The notes below the pieces were generated by a model, which was not told where the DNA came from, ran no database searches, and saw only the letters and a list, made by a program, of their open reading frames with translations. This document shows positions 1-5,465 of a DNA stretch of 7,883 nt, piece by piece (positions within the stretch are counted from its first letter, which is position 1; the number at the start of each line of letters is the position of its first letter). A program made the translations under genes and the position numbers. Source of the DNA: Verrucomicrobiota bacterium (GTDB lineage Bacteria; Verrucomicrobiota; Verrucomicrobiia; Opitutales; Opitutaceae); the NCBI GenBank assembly GCA_023447015.1, contig JAEXPG010000591.1:1-7883 (forward strand). The letters run 5' to 3'.

Positions 1-249
1 GGCGAGTTGCGTGCCGGGGCTTCCGGTGCGCGGCACGCGGGCGGCGAAGAAGCGGAGCGCGTCGGCGTCGAGCCGCAGGAGCTCGTGCCAGTCGTCCGGC
101 AGCGGCGCGGCCTCATCCTGCCGCAACTGCGCCGTTGGCGGGGGCTCCGCGGCGGCCGAGGGGAGTGGCAGCCCGGTCAGCAACGCCGCTGCGGCCAGAG
201 CGTGCCGGCTCCGGCGGAGGCGATTGCGAAGGCGTGTGCTGGGGGGCAT
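1..249 (-). CDS. Secreted protein of unknown function, N-terminal part only (runs off left edge)
   Basis: The minus strand reads 83 codons from an ATG at 249-247, in frame to the window edge. The start MPPSTRLRNRLRRSRH is strongly basic, followed by a hydrophobic core (ALAAAALLTGLPLP) and an SAAA-E cleavage-like site near residue 34. This is a classic Sec signal peptide, so the product should be exported. The visible mature part begins with a Pro-rich linker and then an acidic/amphipathic stretch (DDWHELLRLDADALRFFAARVP). I do not recognise the family. The frame stays open upstream of the ATG, but the signal peptide argues for this start; no clear Shine-Dalgarno precedes it. It lies 182 bases downstream of the kinase-like gene on the same strand and may be cotranscribed. 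Those 182 bases show no convincing terminator. Confidence 0.6.
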   Translation of the reverse strand, partial: MPPSTRLRNRLRRSRHALAAAALLTGLPLPSAAAEPPPTAQLRQDEAAPLPDDWHELLRLDADALRFFAARVPRTGSPGTQLA

Positions 250-431
250 GGGGCGGTGGAGCCGGTCTGCTGCGAGAATGAGCGCCGGGTGCGCTCCGTC
301 GCAAACTCGACCGGCCCGGCGGAGTCGCAGGGGCGCGCTGTGGTGGTCTGCGCGCTCGAGGTGGTCGTACGGGTGCTGCTCCCGACCGTGCTGCGCCCGG
401 CGTTTGGACTTGGCCGCGGTCCCGATGCGGG

Positions 432-1358
432 TCAGGGGGTGCCGGGCGCCGTGGGCCGGGGGATCGCGATGCGGATCCGCGTGCCCCGGCCGAGCTCGGA
501 GGCGATCCAGAAGCGGCCGCCGAAGCGTTTCGTCACGAGGAACGCCTTGGTCAGCCCGAACCCGCCGCCCATCGTGCGGACGTCGCCCACGTTGGAGGCG
601 CGTTTGCCGAACTGCACCACCTGCGCCAGCTCGGATTCCGGGATGCCGCGGCCGGAGTCGGAAACCACGAACCGCAGCTCGGCGGCGTCCTCGTAGAGCG
701 CGGCGGTGATGCTCCCTCCCGGCGCGGTGTACTTGCGGGCGTTGGCGATGAGGTCGCGCATCGTGTCCTGGAAGATCGGAGGCATGAGCAGGGCTTCGCC
801 GCCGGCCGTCTCGAACTTGAAGTCGATGTAGTAGTCCTGCGGCTCCTTGCGGGCGGCGTTGTAGAGGATGCGGTAGCGGCCCTTGCTGTTCTTCTCGATG
901 GCGGAGAAGACGTCGAGGAAGCTGGTGCGCAGTTGCCCAAGGTCGAAGGCCACCCAGCGGTCCGGGGCGGCGGCGCGGGCGAGGATCTCCTGCGCGCGCA
1001 CCTTGAGGATCGCGAACACCGTCCGCAGGTTCTCGATGCCCTCGGCCATCTCCTTCGGGTCGGGCGTGCGGGGCGGGGTGGCCAGCTTCGCCTTCAGTTC
1101 GGCGAACACCGTGCGCTCGAAATCGTCGACGTGCGCCGCCTCCCGCAGGGCGGCCTCCGGATCGTGGAGCGAGGCAAGCAGCGCCTCGCACACGGCCACC
1201 CCCTCGTGCAGGTAGTCCTCGTTGTCCGCGGCCATCAGGCCGAGCACGGTGAGCTCGCAGCGCAGGACATTGAGGACGTTGACGACGCTGTGCATGTCCA
1301 ACAGCGACTGTTCGCCCGGCGACAACGGCGGGATTTCGGTGATCTCGATTTCTTTCAT
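432..1358 (-). CDS. Soluble histidine-kinase-like protein with C-terminal GHKL ATPase domain
   Basis: This encodes 308 residues. The C-terminal half is a complete HATPase_c (GHKL) domain: N-box around N206 (DLIANARKYT), G1 box D234-S-G236-R-G238, a glycine-rich G2 box GGGFGL at 264-269, and a final G290-R-G292-T strand typical of sensor histidine kinases. The N-terminal half is helical. H23 (DMHSVVNVLNVL) fits the H-x-x-x-N pattern of a dimerisation/phosphoacceptor helix, but Ser follows His where Glu or Asp is usual. No transmembrane segment, signal peptide or recognisable PAS/GAF sensor is visible, so it is probably cytosolic and takes its input from a partner. An AGGGGAA site (1373-1367) lies 8 bases upstream of the ATG and supports this start. 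No response regulator gene is in the window. It diverges from the ion transporter gene; a link is possible but unproven. Kinase activity is inferred from the motifs. Confidence 0.85.
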   Translation of the reverse strand: MKEIEITEIPPLSPGEQSLLDMHSVVNVLNVLRCELTVLGLMAADNEDYLHEGVAVCEALLASLHDPEAALREAAHVDDFERTVFAELKAKLATPPRTPDPKEMAEGIENLRTVFAILKVRAQEILARAAAPDRWVAFDLGQLRTSFLDVFSAIEKNSKGRYRILYNAARKEPQDYYIDFKFETAGGEALLMPPIFQDTMRDLIANARKYTAPGGSITAALYEDAAELRFVVSDSGRGIPESELAQVVQFGKRASNVGDVRTMGGGFGLTKAFLVTKRFGGRFWIASELGRGTRIRIAIPRPTAPGTP

Positions 1359-1478
1359 GTGCGGGATTCCCCTGTATCGGCGTGGGCGGGCGAACCTTGA
1401 CCGGCGCCGCGCGGAAGGTCGCGGCGGGCCGATTGGCGGTTTGCCCACGGCGGCGCCCTGGCCCAGCGTGCCGGTCCG
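1359..1478. promoter_or_regulatory. Divergent intergenic region between kinase-like and transporter genes
   Basis: These 120 bases separate two divergent starts and must hold the promoter for at least the kinase-like gene and probably also the transporter. I see a TTGACC box at 1397-1402 (plus) but no matching -10 about 17 bases later, so no promoter can be placed. The kinase-side Shine-Dalgarno lies inside a short GGGATTCCC near-palindrome at 1363-1371. Confidence 0.4.
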
Positions 1479-2705
1479 ATGAACTGGTCCCAGCTTGCCG
1501 TCGCCGCGCTCGCCACGATCACCCTCGTGGGGGTCGCCGTCGGCCGTTATCCGGCCCTGAAGATGAACCGCGCGACGATCTCGCTGGTCGGGGCGGTGTT
1601 GTTTGTCGCCCTTGGCTTCATCCCGCTGGAGGCGGCCTACCGGGCCGTCGATTGGAACACGATCCTGCTGCTCTTCGGGATGATGATCCTCAACGTGAAC
1701 CTGCGCATCGCGGGCTTCTTCCACCTGGTCAATTCCCACGTCATCCGCTTCGCCCGCACCCCGCGCCGGCTGCTGGCGCTGATCGTCTTCGTCTCCGGCA
1801 CGCTCTCGGCGATCTTCCTCAACGACACGATCGTCCTGGTCTTCACCCCGCTGGTGCTCGATCTCACCTTCTCGCTCAAGCGCAACCCCCTGCCCTATCT
1901 CGTCGGGCTCGTCACCGCCGCGAATATCGGCTCGGTGGCGACGATCACGGGCAACCCGCAGAACATGCTCGTGGGCATCTCCTCGGGGATCGGCTTCGTC
2001 GATTTCACCCGCGCGCTCGGCCCGATTGCGGTGCTGGGCCTGGTGATCGGGTGGGCGGTGATCGTGCTCGTCTACCGGAGCGAGTTTCGTCCGGAGCGTT
2101 TCGCCGAGCGGCTGGAATTGCCGCCGCAGCACTACCGGCCGCTGCTGCGCAAGTCGATGGTCGCCACCGCGCTCATGCTCGTGGCGCTGATCGCCGGCGC
2201 GCCGGTCCCCCTCGCCGCCGCCGCCGCCGCCGCGCTCCTGCTGGTCACGCGGCGGATGGAGCCCGAGAAGGTGTTCCAGGAGATCGACTGGTCGCTGCTG
2301 GTGTTCTTCAGCGGGCTGTTTGTCGTCACCGGGGCGATCGAGCACAGCGGCCTGGGCGCGCGACTCTTCGCCCTGCTCCGCCCCTACGCCGACGCCGGTC
2401 CGGGCCCGCTCACCGCGGTGTCGTTGGTGCTGAGCAACGTCGTCTCCAACGTCCCCGCCGTGATGCTCTTCCGCCCGGTCGTGCCCGGGCTCGCCGATCC
2501 GCATTCGGCGTGGCTGACGCTGGCGATGGCGACGACCCTCGCCGGCAACCTCACGCTGCTCGGCTCCGTGGCCAACCTCATCGTGGCGGAGATCGCGCGC
2601 CGCCGCGGCGTGCACCTCGGCTTTGTCGAATACCTGAAGGCCGGCACCCCCATCGCCATCCTCACGCTCGTGCTCGGCGTCGCCTGGATCGCCTGGGGGA
2701 GCTGA
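1479..2705 (+). CDS. SLC13/ArsB/NhaD-type (CitMHS-like) inner-membrane ion transporter
   Basis: This is a 408-residue, almost wholly hydrophobic protein with about 10-11 likely membrane segments. It belongs to the ion transporter superfamily that includes ArsB, NhaD and SLC13 permeases, and it has the two-fold repeat expected there. Repeat 1 has DWNTILLLFGMMI (58-70), FLNDT (113-117) and TITGNPQN (155-162). Repeat 2 has DWSLLVFFSGLFV (270-282), SNVVSNVP (319-326) and LAGNLTLLGSVAN (354-366). The paired Asn/Pro/Gly/Thr motifs form the re-entrant hairpin substrate sites in known members. Length is normal for the family. The substrate cannot be read from sequence: arsenite, Na+/H+ exchange, or a dicarboxylate/inorganic anion are all possible, and no ars or metabolic neighbour helps. 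The ATG at 1479 begins directly with the first membrane segment and has only a weak Shine-Dalgarno. It is divergent from the kinase-like gene. Confidence 0.9.
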   Translation: MNWSQLAVAALATITLVGVAVGRYPALKMNRATISLVGAVLFVALGFIPLEAAYRAVDWNTILLLFGMMILNVNLRIAGFFHLVNSHVIRFARTPRRLLALIVFVSGTLSAIFLNDTIVLVFTPLVLDLTFSLKRNPLPYLVGLVTAANIGSVATITGNPQNMLVGISSGIGFVDFTRALGPIAVLGLVIGWAVIVLVYRSEFRPERFAERLELPPQHYRPLLRKSMVATALMLVALIAGAPVPLAAAAAAALLLVTRRMEPEKVFQEIDWSLLVFFSGLFVVTGAIEHSGLGARLFALLRPYADAGPGPLTAVSLVLSNVVSNVPAVMLFRPVVPGLADPHSAWLTLAMATTLAGNLTLLGSVANLIVAEIARRRGVHLGFVEYLKAGTPIAILTLVLGVAWIAWGS

Positions 2706-2717
2706 GCCGCGCGCGGC
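2706..2717. repeat. 12-base perfect palindrome abutting the transporter stop
   Basis: GCCGCGCGCGGC directly follows the TGA of the transporter gene. It is a perfect palindrome, but it has no T-run and its composition is simple. It may add structure to the 3' end of the transcript or may be chance in GC-rich sequence. Confidence 0.35.
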
Positions 2718-2785
2718 ACCGGGCGGCTTGCGTTGCGCGGCGGGGGTGGCCAGCCTGTGCCCGCCGTGCAACGACGGCCCCGACC

Positions 2786-2806
2786 GGCGGGGAGCCCCTC
2801 CCCGCC
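2786..2806 (+). terminator. Strong GC hairpin between transporter and hydrolase genes (terminator or attenuator without T-run)
   Basis: GGCGGGGAG (2786-2794) and CTCCCCGCC (2798-2806) form a perfect 9-base-pair stem with a 3-base CCC loop. An outer ACC (2783-2785) could also pair with GGT (2812-2814) across an unequal internal loop. No T-run follows, so intrinsic termination is doubtful. The hairpin sits about 80 bases after the transporter stop and about 80 before the next ATG. It could therefore protect the upstream mRNA end or attenuate readthrough. The rest of 2706-2887 holds no gene that I can support. Confidence 0.4.
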
Positions 2807-2872
2807 CTCCCGGTTGATCCCGGCGCTCCGCTGGTCGAGGCGACCGGCGGCTGCGCGACCAAACACTGCGAT

Positions 2873-2877
2873 GGAGG
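2873..2877 (+). promoter_or_regulatory. Ribosome binding site that fixes the hydrolase start
   Basis: GGAGG lies 10 bases upstream of the ATG at 2888. It is one of the few near-consensus Shine-Dalgarno sequences in the window. It decides the start, because the reading frame is open far upstream with sequence that does not look coded. Confidence 0.7.
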
Positions 2878-2887
2878 CTGCGCACCG

Positions 2888-4441
2888 ATGAAGAAGGGGG
2901 ATATCGTCTACTACGCGAAGACCAAGGGGGCGGTGAAGCCGCTCGGGCCGGCCAATGGCCGCAAGACCGCCAAGGCGAGCGTGGCCCTGCTCTGGGGCGA
3001 CCCGCTCTACATCACGAAGGTCGCCGCCGGCGGCGTGGAGGTGTCGGCCAAGGGCCACTACCTCCGGCTCGCGAAGGCCGAGGTGATGACGACCCCGCTG
3101 CTGTCGCTCTACCAGATCGACTGCGGGCAGGGCGACGCCGCCCTCCTGCACACGCCCGACGACCGCTGGCTGATGATCGACGGCGGGCCGTCGCCCGCGA
3201 TGAACAACAGCCCCGCGCTCGGGACGAGCTTCCTGTGGTGGAAGATCTTCGTCGACCAGTCGTGGCGGCAGGAGTTCGGCGTGCCCGGCCCGTTCAAGCT
3301 CGACACCCTCGTGATCACGCACCCCGACGAGGACCACTTCGGCGGGCTGCCGGAGGTGATCAACCGGGTGAAGCCCGGCGCCTTCGAGATCGGGACGGTC
3401 GTGCACTGCGGGCTCGGGCGTTTCAGCGGGGCGGCGAAGGCGTTCAAGGGCCGGAAGGGGTTCGGCCAGCTCGGCCCGGTGGAGGGCGCGAAGCTGCCGG
3501 ACGTGGGCTGCACGGCGTTGCTCGACGGCGCGGCCGACATCGCGGCCTACGCGGCGCCGGCCAAGGGGCGGAGCTGGGCGTTGGAGGGCAACTACGCGGA
3601 CTTTCTCGAGTCGGTGGCGGCGAAGGTCGGCCAGGGCATCGGCGCGCTGCAGCGCGTGGACCATGCGACGGGCCATCTTCCGGGGTTCGCACCGGGCGCC
3701 GGGCCGACCTCGATCCGGGTGCTCGGGCCGGTGGTCGAGTCGTTCGCCGGAAAGCCCGGCCTGCGGCTGCTCGACGGCGCTTCCGCCTCGGCGCTCAAAG
3801 CCCCCTCGCTCACGCGCAACGGCCACTCCGTCGTGCTGCGGGTCGACCACGACAAGTTCCGACTGCTCATGACTGGCGACCTCAACTTCAACGCCCACGC
3901 GCTGTTGTTGAAAAACATCGCCGCGGAGGAGTTCGCCTGCTCGGTCGCGAAGGCCTGCCACCATGGGGCGGAGGACATCTCCTGCACGTTCCTGCGGGCG
4001 ATGAACCCGCTGGCGACGCTCTTCTCCAGCGGCGACAACGAGAGCTACGCGCATCCGCGCGCGAAGGCGCTGGCGTTCTCCGCGATGTTCAGCCGCCTGC
4101 TGCCCACGGGGCGCCAGAGCACCTTCCTCGGCCTCAGCGAGGACGACTATGCGGCCCCGCTGGTCTACTCCACCGAACTCTCGCGCTCCGTGGAGCTGCT
4201 CGACGTTCTCGCGGTGCGCGATGCGGCCGGCAAGGCGGTGCCGAAGGCGCAGATCGTGGCCGCCGCGCGGACCGCGAGCGGGGCGCGCAAGGCGGGAAAA
4301 ACAAAGTCGGCCTACGACTGGCTGCTGGCCGACAAAATGGTCTACGGCCTGATCAACGTGCGCACCGACGGCCGCCGGGTCGTCGTCGCCGTGCTCAAGG
4401 AGGACAACGCGTCGTTCCAGACCGAGGAGTTCCAGCTCTGA
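2888..4441 (+). CDS. Stand-alone ComEC/Rec2-type metallo-beta-lactamase-fold hydrolase
   Basis: This encodes 517 residues with no signal peptide or membrane segment, so it is cytosolic. Residues 1-68 are a basic, beta-rich leader (MKKGDIVYYAK...) that could be a small SH3-like barrel; this is inference. The metallo-beta-lactamase core follows: QIDCGQGDAALL (76-87) and IDGG (97-100), the metal motif H145-P-D147-E-D149-H150, N311-G-H-S-V-V-L, TGD with bridging Asp D331, H358-H359-G360, and SGDNESYAHP ending at H389-P390. This set matches the C-terminal domain of the competence protein ComEC, a presumed DNA-degrading hydrolase, but the ComEC membrane channel is absent. Residues about 430-517 form an extra tail containing a Lys/Arg/Ala-rich segment (458-473) and a final beta-rich stretch. 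All expected metal ligands appear intact. The substrate is unknown; a phosphodiesterase or nuclease is most likely. It follows the transporter gene on the same strand after 182 bases, so cotranscription is uncertain. Confidence 0.88.
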   Translation: MKKGDIVYYAKTKGAVKPLGPANGRKTAKASVALLWGDPLYITKVAAGGVEVSAKGHYLRLAKAEVMTTPLLSLYQIDCGQGDAALLHTPDDRWLMIDGGPSPAMNNSPALGTSFLWWKIFVDQSWRQEFGVPGPFKLDTLVITHPDEDHFGGLPEVINRVKPGAFEIGTVVHCGLGRFSGAAKAFKGRKGFGQLGPVEGAKLPDVGCTALLDGAADIAAYAAPAKGRSWALEGNYADFLESVAAKVGQGIGALQRVDHATGHLPGFAPGAGPTSIRVLGPVVESFAGKPGLRLLDGASASALKAPSLTRNGHSVVLRVDHDKFRLLMTGDLNFNAHALLLKNIAAEEFACSVAKACHHGAEDISCTFLRAMNPLATLFSSGDNESYAHPRAKALAFSAMFSRLLPTGRQSTFLGLSEDDYAAPLVYSTELSRSVELLDVLAVRDAAGKAVPKAQIVAAARTASGARKAGKTKSAYDWLLADKMVYGLINVRTDGRRVVVAVLKEDNASFQTEEFQL

Positions 4442-4520
4442 GGCAGGACGGATCCACGGGGGGCGTCCGCAGGTCGCGCGACTTGGGAGCCCCGCTCCGC
4501 TTGGGTGGCGGAATCGGAGG

Positions 4521-5027
4521 TCAGCGCCCGCGGGCGGGCATGTTCTTCGTCCACTTCCAGGTGTAGACGCCGCGCTGGTTGTAGTAGTAGGCGGTGTAGC
4601 TCTCCTCGGAGCGCGGCGGAATCATGCTGTTGAGCGTTTCCACGGAGATGTTGCCGGCATTGTACCGGCGCTCGATCACCTTGCGGATGCGCACGGGGAA
4701 CACCCGCGTGCCGGCGGTGGGCTGGGGGCCTGCGGCGAGATAGAACGGAAGCCGCTCGACCTCGAACCGCGCCGCCCGGATCTCGTAGGGAACCGAATAG
4801 GAGTATTGGTTCTCGGATACCCAGGAGGTGCTGGTGCGGGTCCAGCGCCCGCGGGGGTTGAGTTCGATTTTCCCTCCGACCGAACCGCCGGCGTATTGGG
4901 GCGACCAACAGTGGTCGCTTGCGATCTGGCGGTCGGTGGGCCGCTCGGTGTTGCCGCAGCCGGAGAGCAGCAGAGCGACCAGGCCGAGTGCGACGAAGCA
5001 GAAGCCGGGCAAGTGGGGGCGGTGCAT
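4521..5027 (-). CDS. Small lipoprotein of unknown function
   Basis: This encodes 168 residues. The N-terminus has the signal MHRPHLPGFCFVALGLVALL with lipobox L-S-G-C and the lipidated Cys at position 24. Gly follows the Cys, so an inner-membrane retention Asp is absent and outer-membrane sorting is plausible by the E. coli rule. The mature protein has one further Cys (C40) and is rich in beta-forming and aromatic residues, with a YYYNQRGVYTWKW run near the end (148-160). I recognise no domain. The ATG at 5027 is the first in-frame Met that gives a proper signal peptide; no Shine-Dalgarno is visible (ACACCCC lies just upstream). The gene is convergent with the hydrolase gene (79-base gap) and divergent from recA. 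A secreted structural or envelope role is guesswork. Confidence 0.82.
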   Translation of the reverse strand: MHRPHLPGFCFVALGLVALLLSGCGNTERPTDRQIASDHCWSPQYAGGSVGGKIELNPRGRWTRTSTSWVSENQYSYSVPYEIRAARFEVERLPFYLAAGPQPTAGTRVFPVRIRKVIERRYNAGNISVETLNSMIPPRSEESYTAYYYNQRGVYTWKWTKNMPARGR

Positions 5028-5082
5028 GATGGGGTGTTTGCGTCCCGAAGACAGCGAGGGCCCTTTCCGGTGGCAACAGGTA

Positions 5083-5096
5083 ATCCTCCGGAGGAT
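5083..5096. repeat. 14-base perfect palindrome (possible operator)
   Basis: ATCCTCCGGAGGAT is a perfect, uninterrupted palindrome, a shape typical of a homodimeric repressor site. It lies 56 bases upstream of the lipoprotein ATG and about 260-370 bases upstream of the possible recA starts, so the lipoprotein is the likelier target. It overlaps the first arm of the adjoining inverted repeat. Confidence 0.4.
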
Positions 5097-5117
5097 CGAT
5101 CCCCCCTGGCGATCGAT
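5095..5117. repeat. ATCGATC / GATCGAT inverted repeat
   Basis: The 7-base arms at 5095-5101 and 5111-5117 are perfect complements around a 9-base C-rich spacer. Each arm also contains the self-palindrome ATCGAT, so the site can be read as a direct or an inverted repeat. Together with the preceding palindrome it forms a 35-base symmetric cluster. Confidence 0.35.
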
Positions 5118-5197
5118 GCCGGAATGGCCGGGCGGGCGCAGCGGCGCAACTCGCCCACGCACGACGCCGGGCTGGCTCCGGCCCCTGATCTTCAGGC

Positions 5198-5215
5198 GAC
5201 GTCGGAAGGGACGTC
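5198..5215. repeat. GACGTC hairpin repeat
   Basis: Two GACGTC copies (5198-5203 and 5210-5215) are separated by GGAAGG and can form a 6-base-pair stem with a 6-base loop. Each copy is itself a palindrome, so this may be a tandem protein-binding site rather than an RNA hairpin. It lies 143 bases upstream of the first possible recA ATG. Confidence 0.3.
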
Positions 5216-5344
5216 TGGAGGGTATCTGCGGTGGGCCCCGGCTGCCAGGTATCGGCACACATCGGATCCCGCGTGGGGATTCGGGGCCCCGGTCCGTGCG
5301 ATTCTTCCCGCACCCTCGGACGGCGCTTGTCCGTCCCCCGCTGC

Positions 5345-5350
5345 TAGACT
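5345..5350 (+). promoter_or_regulatory. Possible recA -10 box
   Basis: TAGACT matches the TANNNT pattern of bacterial -10 elements. Transcription would start about 7 bases later, almost exactly at the in-frame ATG at 5358. No good -35 stands at 16-18 bases (TTGTCC at 5327-5332 is too close at 12). It would give either a leaderless recA mRNA with a 36-residue extension, or a roughly 108-base leader before the ATG at 5466. Confidence 0.3.
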
Positions 5351-5465
5351 GCGCGGCATGATCTCCGATCTCGATTCCCCGCCCGACATCGCTCTTGCCA
5401 CTCCCCCTGTTTCGGCAAGCGTCGCCTCCCGTTCCCCGCGCAAACCTGCCGCCGATATTTCTACC

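Larger units (their letters stand above)
5028..5357. other. Divergent, repeat-rich region between lipoprotein and recA genes
   Basis: These 330 bases hold no protein gene that I can support; open frames here lack convincing starts and read as shadows. The region contains a perfect 14-base palindrome, a paired GATCGAT motif and a GACGTC hairpin, each listed separately, and ends in a -10-like TAGACT. It should hold the promoters of both flanking genes. I searched by eye for a TGTTC-N4-GAACA type LexA box and saw none. Confidence 0.55.

Noticed and set aside
7..709. Two overlapping plus-strand frames of about 230 codons
   Set aside because: They lie opposite the kinase ATPase domain and the signal-peptide gene. 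Their composition is shadow-like.
1397..1402. TTGACC as a -35 element for the transporter gene
   Set aside because: No acceptable -10 sequence stands 15-19 bases downstream.
1359..2885. Long minus-strand open frame extending the kinase-like gene upstream through the transporter gene
   Set aside because: It is antisense to a clear membrane protein and reads as Arg/Asp/His/Gln-rich low-complexity sequence, typical of shadows in GC-rich DNA. The kinase start at 1358 has its own ribosome site.
1382..2887. Upstream extension of the hydrolase frame, about 500 codons
   Set aside because: It overlaps the transporter in another frame, is Arg/Pro/Ala-rich and shows no domain. GGAGG places the start at 2888.
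2384..4054. Minus-strand frame of 556 codons opposite the transporter and hydrolase genes
   Set aside because: It is an antisense shadow rich in Arg, His, Glu and Val; both overlapped genes have intact family motifs.
4443..4471. Possible hairpin GC-A-GGACG / CGTCCGC between the convergent hydrolase and lipoprotein genes
   Set aside because: The stem is short with a bulge, the loop is long and there is no T-run on either strand.
5028..5465. LexA/SOS box upstream of recA
   Set aside because: No TGTTC-N4-GAACA-like or other familiar LexA palindrome was found by eye; the palindromes present have different sequences.
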